Part shown: positions 39,901-54,900 of the stretch, piece after piece
Numbering within the stretch: position 1 is the first letter of the stretch
Layout: every line of letters starts with the position of its first letter
DNA from: Bolinopsis microptera
Lineage: Eukaryota > Ctenophora > Tentaculata > Lobata > Bolinopsidae
NCBI RefSeq assembly: GCF_026151205.1
Contig: NC_087076.1
Coordinates: 15,956,419 to 16,020,418 of the forward strand
Reading direction: 5' to 3'
Length of the DNA stretch: 64,000 bases
The notes under the pieces: generated by a model
Seen by the model: only the letters and a program-made list of their open reading frames with translations
The model's database searches: none
Told to the model about the DNA's origin: nothing
Program-made: the position numbers and the translations under genes

Positions 39901-42900
39901 GGATTGTCACAGGACACCCCTGTTACCTGGATAGACCCTGACAATAACGAAATATCCGATTCTGACACCAACAACTATGTCATTGCTCAAGGCACTTATA
40001 TTTTCGGAAGCAAGGCATCAACTCTGACCATCAAAGCAGCCAAGTTTGCTTCTCTATCTTCAGGAGATATGTTCAAATGTAAACTGAAATCTGCTCTCTA
40101 TCCTACTGACTCTCCGGAGGTGGTGAATGAAATGACCCTGACCCTGCTAACACTGGGTGAGCAAGAAGCATATAATTTGCAACATCATCTTTTTATAAAT
40201 CATTCTTATTGCTTTATTGAATTCAGAGTAATAGGCTTCCACAGATACTTTTTTTATTGATCAAATGTTTAAACTTCAATTTCTCTTTCAGGCGTTCAGG
40301 CAATCAACAAAGAAGTTGATATTGGCACAGAGACTACCATCTCTTGTGTAATTACTGGTATCACGAAACAGCTCGACGCTGTTGTTTGGAAGAAGTTTGG
40401 CACCGACGTCACTACTTTGTCTGGAAGCAACTATGATGTCTCTGAAGGAACTTACGGTTCCAGCTCTCAAACTTCTGTACTGACTGTAAAGGCTGCTGCT
40501 AATTTAGCTGACTCAACCTACGCTTGTGCTATCACATCCGATGAATGGCTTGTGACTGACTCACAGACCAATGTCATTCTCAACGTATTCGGTAAGAATA
40601 TTAGCAGCTTTTTTTTCTACATCTTTAACCAACTGTTAACAGATTCAAACGATTGAAAAAGTTTTGTCAATTACTCGTGTAATGAATTATGTCCCTCGCA
40701 GTTTTGTAATTATTTAATTACATAATTTATAATTTTTGTATTTATTTCAGCCGTTACGTTTGAGGACCAATCTGTCACTACTGCTGCAGCTCAAACTATA
40801 ACCTGTGGTATTACTGGATTGTCAGCCGAACCCCCCATCACTTGGATAGGACCTGATGATAATGAGATATCTAGCTCTGACACTAGCAACTACGTCATCA
40901 GTCAAAGTGCATACCAACTCGGTAGCAAGTCATCATTTTTGGCCATCAAAACAGGAAAACTCTCCACCCTAAGCGCTGCTTCAGTTTTCAAATGTAAACT
41001 GAAGTCTGCAGCTTATCCTACTGATTCACCAGAAGTTGTAAAGGAAATGACTCTTACTCTGCTTGCTTTGGGTATGTTATTGGTCGGAGGCAAAACTTCT
41101 TCAGATACTGATTACAATTGTGTTTTTCTGTTGAGGGAAGTTTTATAACATAAAGGTGGTGGTATCGAGATTTATGAGCGTTAATGCTTTGAGTGAATAT
41201 AATTTTTCCTTTTTTCAGAGGTCACACCTACAAACAAAGAGGTGGAGACTAGTACTGATGCCACTGTCTCTTGTGTTATTACGGGTATCACCCAACAACT
41301 GGACAGTATTGTGTGGAGGAAAAGTGGAACAGATGTAACGACTTTGTCAGGAAGCAACTATGTTGTATCTGCAGGAACTTACAGTTCAAACTCTCAAACT
41401 ACAACACTCACTGTAAAGGCTGCTGCTAATACAGCTGATTCAACATATACTTGTGCTATCACATCTGATGAGTGGCTTGAAACAAATAGAGAGACAACTG
41501 TGGTTCTGAACTTATTCTGTAAGGATTTTAAAAACCATTAAGGAGTTCTCAATATCATAGTGAAACATATACAATAAACAATATACATACTTTAAAAAAG
41601 ATTTAATGACCATTACTTTGTTGACATTATATAACAAACTTTTATTTTCAGCTGTTGTATTGGAGGACAGAGTCGTTTCAACTGCTACAGATCAGCTACT
41701 GACCTGCACTATCAGTGGACTAGCACAAAGCACTCCTGTAACCTGGATAGATCCTGACAACAACGAAATATCTGACTCTGACACCAACAACTATGTCATT
41801 GCTCAAGGCACTTTTATCTTTGGAAGCAAGGCCTCAACTCTGACCATCAAGACCGCCAAGTTTGCTTCTCTATCTACAGAAGATGTGTTCAAATGTAAAC
41901 TGAAGTCTGCTCTCTATCCTACTGACTCCCCGGAGGTGGTGAATGAGATGACTCTGACTTTATTATCATTGGGTAAGTGTGACTTAATACGGATGAGTAA
42001 GAAGTAATGTTCCTTTATAAAATGTTGCCATGAAAAGTTGCTGTTCCACAGTTTGTTTTCTTGGAGGACTGTTTTTAATGATAACTATCCTTTCAGGTGT
42101 TCAGCCTATCAACAAAGAAGTCGAGTCGGGTACAGACACGACTATTTCGTGCGTTATCACCGGTATCACTCAGCAACTGAACGCTGTTGCTTGGAAGAAA
42201 GCTGGAACCGATGTTACATCTTTGTCTGGAAGCAACTACGTTGTATCTGCAGGACTTACGGTTCCAACTCTCAAACAACAACTCTTACTGTAAAAGCTGC
42301 TGCGAACACAGCTGACTCAACCTACACTTGTGCTATCGCATCAGATGAGTGGCTTCAAACGAACAAGGAAACGGCCGTATCACTTAACGTTTTCGGTAAA
42401 AAATCTTATAAATTCGAATTTCGGAGTTCAAACTGTTCAATCAATTTGTCCTTGTATGGGTTCATTGCAAGAGTAATCGTTTGACTTTTTATTGTTTACA
42501 TGTATTTACACTATCTATTTTACATCGTAACTGAATGATTGATATATCGTATGATTCATTTTCAGCTGTTGCATTCGATAACAAAGCTGTCACAACTGCA
42601 TCCGATCAAAATATTATTTGTACGATCAGTGGATTGTCGCTGGAAACACCTGTTACTTGGATAGATCCTGATAACAACGAGATATCAGACTCTGACACCA
42701 ACAACTATGTCATTGCTCAAGGCAGTTTTATCTTTGGAAGCAAAGCCTCAACCTTGACCATCAAAACAGCCAAGTTTGCTTTTCTATCTTCAGGAGATGT
42801 GTTCAAATGTAAACTGAAGTCTGCTCTCTATCCTACTGACTCCCCGGAGGTGGTGAATGAGATGACTCTGACTTTACTGTCTCTAGGTGAGTGCATTATG

Positions 42901-45900
42901 AATATTTCTGCAGTAAATCTTCATTTCGAACTTTTCTTGTCCTATTTATTAAGTCTTGGTGTCTGCTGCTTATAGTTTGTAACTTCTAACTGTCATGTCC
43001 ATACACTGCAAATGCTATATCACTTTTCTAACGCAACACATATATTAGCTGTTCATTATAAACAGTCAATGCTGTCGGGAGCAGTGACTCAAAAATACAT
43101 ACAGTAAAACCCCGATTTTCTGCGGTGTTTGAGAGAAAGCATGAAGCCGCGGTAAATCGGGGTTTGCGGTAAATCGGGGTTTTGCTTGTTTACATTATCT
43201 ATGTTAAGCTCTATTTGGGGGAAGGAAATAGCCGCGGTAAAGCGGGGTTTGCGGTTAATTGGGGAGCGGTGAATCGGGGTTTTACTGTACATTAATAAAG
43301 TGAAGACGATATTAATTTCTATCATCTGGACTTGTTCCTCCCTTCTATTAAATGTCTTAACATTACGTTTTTTCTCTCAGATGTCCAGGTCATCAGCAAG
43401 GAAGTTGACATTGGAACAGAAAATACCATTTCCTGCGTCATCACTGGTATCACGAGACAACTGGACGCTGTTGTTTGGAAAATGTCTGGCAGCGATGTAA
43501 CAACTTTGTCAGGAAGCAACTATGCTGTATCTGCAGGAACTTACGATTCCAACTCTCAGACTACAACACTTACTGTAAAAGCTGTTGCCAATACAGCTGA
43601 CACAACCTACACTTGTGCTATTACATCTGATGAGTGGCTTGTTACTGATAGGGAGAGTAATGTTCGCCTGAACGTGTTTGGTAAGGAATTGGAAACTTAA
43701 TTTGGATGCCTTTCGCTGAAAAATTGATGTTTCATCCTTTTTTGGATTCGTTCGATCATTGCTATGAATTCATATGTTAACTAATCATCAATATTTCAGC
43801 CGTAACATTTGTTGACCGATCCTTCATAACCGCTACTGATCAAACTATAACCTGTGCTATTACTGGATTGTCAGCAGAAACTCCTGTCACTTGGATAGGA
43901 CCTGATGATAACGAGATATCTAGCTCCGACACTAGTAACTATGTCATCAGTCAGGGTTCATATTCAGTTGGGAGCAAGTCATCATCTTTAACCATAACAA
44001 CAGGAAAAATGTTATCCCTCAGTAGTACTTCAGTTTTCAAATGTAAACTGAGGTCTTCAGTCTATCCAACTCATTCGCCCGATGTTGTAAAGGAAATGAC
44101 TCTTACTTTACTTACATTGGGTAAGTTCGAACAACCGTGCATTGATGTTTCTTTATAGATTTGTGACATTTTCATTTCAATTTTAAGTTTATCCATCCAT
44201 TCGAACCTTGAGTTGACAGCAAGTTTTAATGAATTTTAACGAAGTTTCTTTTTACAGATGTTCAGCCTATCAGCAAGGAAGTTGAATCAGGGACAGACAC
44301 GACTATTTCGTGTGTTATCACCGGTATTACTCAAGCACTGAATGGTGTTGTTTGGAGAAAAGTGGAACCGATGTAACGACTTTGTCAGGAAGCAACTATG
44401 CTGTATCTGCAGGAACTTATGGTTCCAACTCTCAAACAACAACACTTAGTGTTAAAGCTGCTGCTAATACAGCTGATACAACCTACACTTGTGCTATCAC
44501 ATCTGATGAGTGGCTTCAAACGAACAAGGAAACTTCCGTATTGCTCAATGTTTTCGGTAAGATATATATTTATTAACATTTTGAAAAGCATTTAAAAATA
44601 GATCTGTTGAAGGACAATCATATCTTGTTACACGTGTTTTGAATATGATACCTTATCAAGGTTTACAAGGTTTACAAGGTTTACAAGAATTGTTAATTCT
44701 GTTTTTTTTTCAAAATTGTTCTATTTTCAAGTGATGTCGTTGGAGAACAGATTGGTTACTACGGCAACAGACCAGACGATCACATGTTCGATCTCTGGAT
44801 TATCACAAGACTCCTCTGTTACCTGGATAGATCCTGACAATAATGAAATATCCAATACTGACACCAGCAACTATGTGATTTCTCAAGGCATTTTCATCTT
44901 TGGAAGCAAAGCCCCAACTTTGACAATTACAACAGCCAGAATAGCCGCCCTAACATCTGGAGACATATTCAAGTGTGAACTAAGATCTGCTTTGTACTCT
45001 GTACACTCTCCTGATGTTGTCAAAAGTATGGCCCTCTCCTTCCTCGCTCTGGGTAAGTGTTTTATCTGAACAACATGTAGATTGCAGAATGCAGGGCTCT
45101 TCAGTCATTAAAAACATTTGATGTTTCACTTTATAATATTTGCCGCAAAACAATTGATAGTTAACTCATACTGAACTGGTATGAAACTCTTCTGAATATA
45201 GCATTAACTAACTCAGTTATCTTTTATCAAAGTTGATACTCTTCATGTTTTAAATGTGCATTATATCTAGCTTGCGTTATCAGTTATGCTTATTCAGCGT
45301 TTTATGGTCCCTGGCTTGCAACTAGTTAACTAGGGAACGATTAGAGATTGTTATCATGTACTATTGGCTTGTCTGGAAACAATTTGTTAGAATAAAATTG
45401 AGTAACCGCTCTTGCTTCAGATGTTCAGCCCATAGACAAAGAAGTAAAAAGTGGCACTGATGCAACTGTTTCGTGTGTGATTTCCGGTATCACCCAACAA
45501 CTTGATGCTGTTGTTTGGAGGAAAAGTGGAACCGATGTTACATCTTTGTCAGGAAGCAACTATGTTGTTTCTGAAGGAACTTACGGTTCCAATTCTCAAA
45601 CTACAACACTCACTGTAAAGGCTGCTGCTAACACAGCTGACTCAACCTACACGTGTGCTATCACATCCAATGAGTGGCTTCAGACCAACAAGCAGACCGA
45701 TGTTATCCTGAACGTTTTCTGTAAGTATTGCTCCCTTCTATAATATTAACTTAGTTGCTCTTTTAAAGCTTAGACAGAAAAATTTCCCTCTTCTATGTCA
45801 GTTTCACCATTTGTTATCGCAACCAAATCTTTCAGCTATTGTGTTTGAAGACAAATCTGTCACGACTGCAACCAATCAAGATCTTATCTGCACGATCAGT

Positions 45901-48900
45901 GGATTGTCACAGGACACACCTGTTACTTGGATAGATCCTGATAACAATGAAATATCAGACTCTGACACCAACAACTATGTCATTGCTCATGACAATTTCA
46001 TCTTTGGAAGCAAAGCCTCAACTCTGACCATCAAGACAGCCAAGTTTGCTTCTCTTTCTTCAGGAGATGTGTTCAAATGTAAACTGAAGTCTGCTCTCTA
46101 TCCTACTGACTCCCCGGAGGTGGTGAATGAGATGACCCTGACGTTATTATCATTGGGTAAGTCATTGAATAAATTTAATTTAGTAGGTAGTATGGCTATA
46201 CTACGTATAACGCTTTGGTTCCTCTTTCAGTCTTTTGTCATGTGATTTTTTTAATTGATGCTAATCAGTTTTTCGTGTTTGCGGACCGTTTCTTATGATT
46301 ATTTCCCTTTCAGGTGTTCAACCTGTTAATAAGGAAGTTGAAGCTGCAACAGATGCGGTCGTTTCTTGCGTAGTCACCGGTATCACTCAACAACTTGACG
46401 CTGTTGTTTGGAGGAAAGGTGGAAATGATGTAACGACTTTGTCAGGAAGCAACTATGTTGTATCTGCAGGAACTTACAGTTCCAATTCTCAAACTACAAC
46501 ACTTACTGTAAAGGCTGCTGCTAATACAGCTGACTCAATCTATACCTGTTTTTTCACATCCAACGAGTGGCTTATCACTGATAGGCAGACAAATGTGATA
46601 TTGAATGTGTTCTGTGAGTAACGTTTTGATTCTACCTCATATTCTCGATTGATTTTTCAGTACTGTTACCAATAATAGATCTCATTAATTATGTCTCATT
46701 AAACTGATTATGATGATTGTTTCAGTGGCCACATTTGATGATCGATCCGTAACAACTGCTACTGATCAAACTATAACCTGTGCTATCACCGGATTGTCAG
46801 CAGAAACTCCTGTCACTTGGATAGGACCTGATGATAACGAGATATCTAGCTCCGACACTAGCAACTATGTCATTAATCAAGGATCTTATTTGTCTGGTAG
46901 TAAATCATCTTTACTGACCATCACAACAGCCAAGTTGGCTTCCCTGACATCAGGAGTGCTATACAAGTGCAAACTCACATCCTCGCAGTATCCTGATGAG
47001 TCACCAGCTGTTGTGAAGCAGATGGTATTGACTCTTCTCACCCTGGGTAAGTGAATTTGTATAATTATGTGAATCATATACAAATGCATATACTTCTTTG
47101 GAATACATGCTACAACATTATCGATCTTCATTAATTCCACGTGACGTTGACACGAATGTACAGTATTAATTACCTTGTTACTGATTCTTTTAGTCTTTAT
47201 GGCAGATTAAGAACTTAAACATTACTATTTTCAAAGGCTAGCTCCTTTGCATTTTCTATAAGTTTAGTAAAATTTGTTTATCAACAACAGTACATGTAAC
47301 CAAATATGCTTTCCTTAGATGTTGAACCTACGAACAAAGAAGTGGAATCAGGGACAGAAACAACAGTATCCTGCGTCATTTCTGGTATAACTCAACAAAT
47401 TGACACTATTGTTTGGAGAAAGGACGGCAACGATGTTACGACTTTGTCAGGAAGCAACTATGTTGTATCTGCAGGAACTTATGGTTCCAATTCTCAAACT
47501 ACAACACTCACTGTAAAAGCCGCTGCTAATACAGCTGACTCAACCTACACTTGTGCTATCACATCTGATGAGTGGCTTGTGTCGAATAGGGAGACAACTG
47601 TGGTTCTGAACGTATTTGGTAGGTCACTTCTGGAAACTAATACCTAATATGTTTTAAAGACTTCACATTCATTTTTTATTTAATCTTTCACTCTGCAAAT
47701 TATCAATAATTTTATATTTAAATTTTTAGATGTTTTAGTTTTTAATAAAATTATTATTTTTAGTACTGTCACTGGTGGACAGAACTGTCTCAACTGCAAC
47801 GGATCAGACGATTACATGTTCCATCACTGGACTATCACAAGACTCCTCTGTCACATGGATAGATCCTGACAACAGCCAAATTTCTGTACTCGACACCCCC
47901 AATTATGTTATTGATCAAGCCACTTATGTCTTTGGGAACAAACAACCAACATTAACCATCACGGCATCCAAATTAAGCAGTCTTACATCCGGAGATAGAT
48001 TCAAGTGCCAACTCAGATCCTCTCTGTTTTCTCTGTATTCTCCTGATGTGACGAACGAGATGGTTCTTACTTTCTTGAATCTAGGTACATCCAGTCATAT
48101 TGCTTTGTCAAAAACCTTGCAGCCCAAACAATGATTATTTTTTGTTTCCGTATTTCTAGTCACCTTCAAATGATAATTGATGCAGAATACCACTGCAGGT
48201 AAGCATTTTCTTTAACGTCTTTCCTCAGATGTCGAATCTAAGAACAAAGAAGTAGAATCGGGAACAGATGCTACGATTTCTTGTGTCATTTCTGGTATAA
48301 CTCAACAACTTGATGCTGTTGTCTGGAGGAAGGATGGCACCGATGTAACAACTTTGTCAGGAAGCAACTATGATGTATCTGCAGGAACTTATGGTTCCAA
48401 TTCTCAAACTACTACACTTAGTGTAAAAGCTGCTGCTAATACAGCTGACTCAACCTACACTTGTGCTATCACATCTAATGAGTGGCTTCAGACCAACAAG
48501 CAGACCGATGTTATCCTGAACGTTTTCTGTAAGTATTCTCTCTTCTATAATATTAACGTAGTTACTCTTTTAAAGCTTAATAGACAGAAATATTTTCCTC
48601 TTCCATGTCAGTTTCACCATTTATTATCGCAACCATATCTTTCAGCTGTTGTTTTTGAAGACAAATCTGTCACGACTGCAACCAATCAAGATCTTATCTG
48701 CACGATCAGTGGATTGTCACAGGACACCCCTGTTACTTGGATAGATCCTGATAACAATGAAATATCAGACTCTGACACCAATAACTATGTCATTGCTCAA
48801 GGCAATCTCATCTTTGGAAGCAAAGCCTCAACTCTGACCATCAAGACAGCCAAGTTTGCTTCTCTATCTTCAGGAGAAGTGTTCAAATGTAAACTGAAGT

Positions 48901-51900
48901 CTGCTATCTATCCTACTGACTCCCCGGAGGTGGTGAATGAGATGACTCTGACCCTGCTAACACTGGGTGAGTTACGTGTAATAGTTTGAAATATATACAT
49001 ATATCTTTTGAAATCTTTAAATATCGAAAAGATTTCATATTGATTTCATATGGAACTGTTCATTGATATTTGACTATATTAATTTCAGATGTTTTGCCAA
49101 CCGATAAAGAAGTAGAGACAGGAACAGATACAACCATTTCTTGTGTGATTACCGGCATCAGCCAACAATTGGATGCTTTTGTTTGGAGAAAAGATGGTAC
49201 CGACGTTACAACTTTGTCTGGAAGCAACTATGTTGTATCTGCTGGGACTTACGGTTCCAACTCTCAAACTACAACACTTACAGTGAAAGCTGCTGCTGAT
49301 ACAGCTGACTCAACCTACACTTGTACTATCACATCTAATGAATGGCTGGTGACAAATAGAGAGACAAATGTCATCCTGAACGTATTTGGTTAGTAACAGA
49401 TATAAGACAAAAATAGATCGAGCGACTTTCCCTCTGGATGACATGCATTTAAATAGCTTAATTTATAGCGATCTTGATAAATTGTGAAACAAAATTCAGG
49501 ATTAATCTGAAGAAATTTTGATCAGATTTTTATCAATTCTCTATTTTCAGCGGTCACATTTGAGGACAGATCAATAACAACTGCTACTGATCAAGCTATA
49601 ACCTGTGGTATTACTGGTTTGTCAGCAGAAACTCCTGTCACTTGGATAGGACCTGATGATAACGAGATATCTATCTCCGAGACCAACAATTACGTTATTG
49701 ATCAGGGGGCTTATGTCCTGGGAAGCAAATCATCATCGTTGACCATCACGACATCAAAAATAGGCTCGCTCACATCTGGAGATAAATTCAAGTGTAAACT
49801 GAAATCTAGTCAGTATGCCACGTACTCTCCCGATGTTGTTAATGAGATGACCCTTACTTTACTGACGCTAGGTAATGTCGAACTTGATGGGTAAAGTTAT
49901 GTTCTGCACTAGGTCCTAAATAATTTTATCTTGCAGAAATCTCTTCATTTAAAAGTATATTTAGGTTTTAATTAATTCAATATATCCTCAGATGTCGAAC
50001 CCAAGGATAAGGAAGTTGAATCAGCAACTGATGCGACCATCTCTTGTGTTATTTCTGGTATCACCCGACAACTTGACGCTGTAGTTTGGAGAAAAAGTGG
50101 AACCGATGTTACATCTTTGCCAGGAAGCAACTATGTTGTATCTGCAGGGTCTTACGGATTCAACTCTCAAACTACAACACTCACTGTAAAGGCTGCTGTT
50201 AATACAGCTGACTCTACCTATACTTGTGATATCACATCCAATGAGTGGCTTCAGACCAACAAGCAGACAGATGTAATTTTGAACGTATTCGGTAAGCAAT
50301 TGAATTTCTTTCCAGCATTTTATTCTTCGTGTTTCAGTACGCTCAGTAAGTCAAATACTGGTGATTCTCTAAGACTTTAAAGTTATTCTGCAAAACGATT
50401 ATTATTCGTGATACATAAACCGAATATTTTCAGCTGTCCAGTTTGACGATGTTTCCCTCCCTCCTCCAACCGAACTATCAATTTCGTGCATAATAACTGA
50501 ACTTTCACAAAACACACCGATCACATGGATAGGACCTGATGATATCGAAATATCCGACTCTGACACCAACAACTACGTTATAAATCAAGGAACTTATGTC
50601 TTTGGCAATAAAGCTTCTACTTTGAATATCAAAGAAGCCAAACTGTCAACTCTAACAACAGAGTCCGTATTCAAGTGTAAACTAAAGTCCGCGCTCTACC
50701 CCACTATATCTCCTGAAGTAGTAAAGGAGATGACTCTCACGTTTTTGGAACTAGGTTGGTGTAAGAAATGATAACCCTGTATAACATTATTTGTCGGCAT
50801 TTTCACGTCTTAATTCGAAATTTGAAGTATTATAAAATATTTAATATAATTCTGGTATTTCTGATGAAAATTTTTGATAATTCCGTACATGCGACAAAGG
50901 GAAAATGCTCTCTTCAGATAAAAGACAATGTGACTCATAAATTATGTTCCAATCCGGGTTCCGGATATTAAATAATGTAATTGTGTTTTATAAATTCGTT
51001 TCAACTGCTCGTTTATGACTCGCAAATGATACCTTTTTGTAAACTTAACCTTTTGCAGCCATTGAGCCCACGGACAAGGAAGTAGAGACCGGAACAGATG
51101 CTACTTTATCCTGTATAGTTACTGGAACTACTAAACAACTAGAAGCTGTTGTTTGGAGGAAAAGTGGAACCGATGTAACAACTTTGTCAGAAGACAACTA
51201 TGATGTATCAGCAGGAACTTATGGTTCCAACTCTCAAACTACAACACTCACTGTAAAGGCTGCTGGTAATACAGCTGACTCTACCTACACTTGTGTTATT
51301 ACTTCCAACGAGTACCAAGAAACGAACAAAGAAACTTTAGTGACTTTAAATGTGTTCGGTAAGACCATTCATCCTTTGACAACATTAACTTGTGATTCTC
51401 CGAGTCTAATATGAGTTTTGGTAAAATGGATCGCATCTACACGTATGTTACCAGTTATATAACGTTTCAGGCATGACATTTGATGATAAGGCTATGACAA
51501 CTGCAACCGATCAAGATCTTACCTGCACTATCAGTGGACTATCACAAAACACTCCAATCACTTGGATAGATCCTGACAATAATGAGATATCTGACTCTGA
51601 CACCAACAACTATGTCATTGATCAAGGCAATCTTGTTTTTGGAAGCAAAGCCTCAACACTAACCATCAAACAAACAAAGTTAGCGACACTCGCTACTGGA
51701 TCTGTGTACAAATGTACATTGAAATCTTCTCTTTATCCAACCTATTCTCCTGATGTGGTGAAGGAGTCGACTCTTACCTTTTTGGGTCTAAGTAAGTCAA
51801 ATCTGGTATACGTAATCAATTTTGTCTCTTTACTTTAATCTTTGATTTCGTTCGTATGATATGTTAATTATTGACTTTGTGATATTTTAATGCGTAAATC

Positions 51901-54900
51901 AGAAAGAAGACAATTTGCTGAATTATGGTTTTTGATTTTGAGTATAATTTTAACATTTTCAGACATTCAACCAACTAACAAGGAAATCGAAACCGGAACT
52001 GAGACAACAATATCTTGCATCGTTACCGGAATAACCAGTAAACTTGACGCTATTGTTTGGAGGAAAGATGGTACCGATGTTACAACTTTGTCAGGAAGCA
52101 ACTATGTTGTATCTGCAGGGACTTACGGTTCCAACTCTCAGACCACGACTCTAAACGTAAAAGCTGCTGTCAATACAGCTGACTCAACCTACACTTGTGC
52201 TATTACATCTGATGAGCATCGGGAGACGGACAAGGGGACTGTTGTGACATTGAACGTGTTCTGTGAGTATCTTTCAGGAGATCTTTTTAAAAAAGTATGT
52301 ACTTAGATGTTACTCCAGTAGTAGGTAGAACATCCTGAATCTAAGAATGAATCTCAAGATCGAGTTTAAATTATTCGTTTAAATTATTTTTCACTTTCAG
52401 CTGTGTCATTGGAGGACAGAACTGTTACAACTGCCACGGACCAGACGATAACATGTACTTTGAGTGGATTGTCACAGGACACATCTGTCACATGGATAGA
52501 TCCTGACAATAACGATATCACCGACACTGATACCAACAACTACGTCATCAATCAGGGAAAACTTATATTCGGAAGCAAAGCTGCAACCCTGACAATTACA
52601 ACTGCCAAAATTGCAACGTTGACCTCCGGAGATAGGTTTAGGTGTAGAGTGAAGTCTAGTCTGTACGCTACTTATTCTTCTGATGTAGTCAAGGAAATGA
52701 CACTCTCCTTCCTTACTCTTGGTAATATATTGTGCCTTATTTCTTTTCTTGTTTTGTCGCATTATTAGTATAACTATTAAGGGCCTGATAAATTCCATAT
52801 AGAGAAGTTATGGCGAATGAATCGACGATAATTTTCCAGGCGATGTAACAATCATTTTCTTTCAGATGTTCAACCAACAAACAAAGAAATAGAATCTGGG
52901 ACCGATGCTACTGTGTCATGCATCATCACCGGCGTCAGTCGACAGCTTGATACTGTTGTTTGGAGAAAGGACGGCACCGACGTAACGACTTTGTCAGGAA
53001 TCAACTATGTTGTGTCTGCAGGAACTTACGGTTCCAACTCTCAAACTACAACACTGACTGTAAAAGCTGCTGCTAATACAGCTGACTCAACCTACGCTTG
53101 TGCTATCACATCTGATGAGTGGCTTGTGACCAATCAACAGACGAGTGTGATATTGAACGTTTTCGGTAATGACTATTCATCAGTTGTTTGGTTATTCTTT
53201 TTATATTAAATAAAGCAAACATATACATATACTCACGCTGGTTTAGTAAGATTAGCATATAAATTTTCAAATTATAGAGCTGAAAATAAGGGTAAAATAG
53301 AGTCAGAATAGCTGTCGGGTCTTTCTTGCAGGGAAAACAAGATACCCTTGTGGCTTTGTGTCTTTGCAGTTGATTTCATGCCATTATAATTTCAGTCGTT
53401 ACATTTGAGGATCAATCTATCACTACTGCTACTAATCAAGCTATAACCTGTGGTATTACTGGTTTGTCAGCAGAAACTCCTGTCACTTGGATAGGACCTG
53501 ATGATAACGAGATATCTATCTCTGACACCAACAATTACGTTATTGATCAGGGGGCTTATGTCCTGGGAAGCAAATCATCTTCGTTGACCATCACGACATC
53601 AAAAATAGGCTCGCTTACATCTGGGGATAAATTCAAGTGTAGACTGAAATCTAGTCAGTATGCCACGTACTCTCCCGATGTTGTCAATGAGATGACCCTT
53701 ACTTTACTGACGCTAGGTACGGAAAACTTTACTATTTTTATTAAATAGTAAATATCTCATTTATCGAAACTACAAATTTTTGTTTAATTGGTTCACGTAT
53801 AAGCAAAGTTTTACTCCTGCGATAGAAAAATATTTAAACCGCTTATTTTTTCAGAGGTTCTTCCAATCAACAAAGAACAAGAATCTGGAACCGATGCTGT
53901 AATTTCATGCGTTGTTACTGGAATTAATAATCAACTAAACGCTGTTATTTGGAGGAAGAGTGGCACCGATGTTACAACTTTGTCAGAAAGCGACTATGTT
54001 GTATCTGCAGAGACTTACGGTTCCAACTCTCAAACTACAACACTGACTGTAAAAGCTGCTGCTAATACAGCTGACTCAACCTACACTTGTGCTATCACAT
54101 CTGATGAGTGGTTGCAGAGCAACAAAGAAACCACCGTGATATTAAATGTCTTTAGTAAGTTTTAGTTTGAGTGTTATAGATATGCAGAAGGTTCAGCACT
54201 TAACCCAAAGTTGCTTGATACCAGTGTAATTGGAAGCAAATGCATCGTAGATGATGTAAATTTTTTAATGCAAAGATGATGTTTTTCTCCTTCAATCGCT
54301 GATATGTACATAATTCCTACCGTTCCTATCATTTAATTGACTTTTGATTTTCAGCTGTTGTATTGGAGGACAGAGTCGTTTCAACTGCTACAGATCAGCT
54401 ACTGACCTGCACTATCAGTGGACTAGCACAAAGCACTCCTGTAACCTGGATAGATCCTGACAACAACGAAATATCTGACTCTGATACCAACAACTATGTC
54501 ATAGCTCAAGGCAGTTTCATTTTTGGAAGCAAAGCCCCAACTTTGACCATCAAGACCGCCAAGTTTGGTTCTCTATCTTCAGGAGATGTGTTTAAATGTA
54601 AACTGAAGTCTGCTCTCTATCCTACTGACTCCCCGGATGTGGTGAATGAGATGACACTGACGTTACTGTCATTGGGTAAGTGGGAATATATATATAAATG
54701 AGGAGTACTGACTACTGATACGCTTAACGATTTGATTATAAATTCTCTGAAAGTGTTAGTATGTGGTTCTACAAATTGCTGCTGAGTCTGTCTTAATAGA
54801 CTGCTTATGACAATTATATTTTCCACTCAGGAGTTCAACCTATTAACAAGGAAGTCCTAACTGCCACTGACGCCACCATCTCCTGCGTGATTACCGGCAT

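Noticed and set aside
43089..43325. Minus-strand ORF of 78 residues
   Set aside because: It is produced by the MITE and its repeated units.
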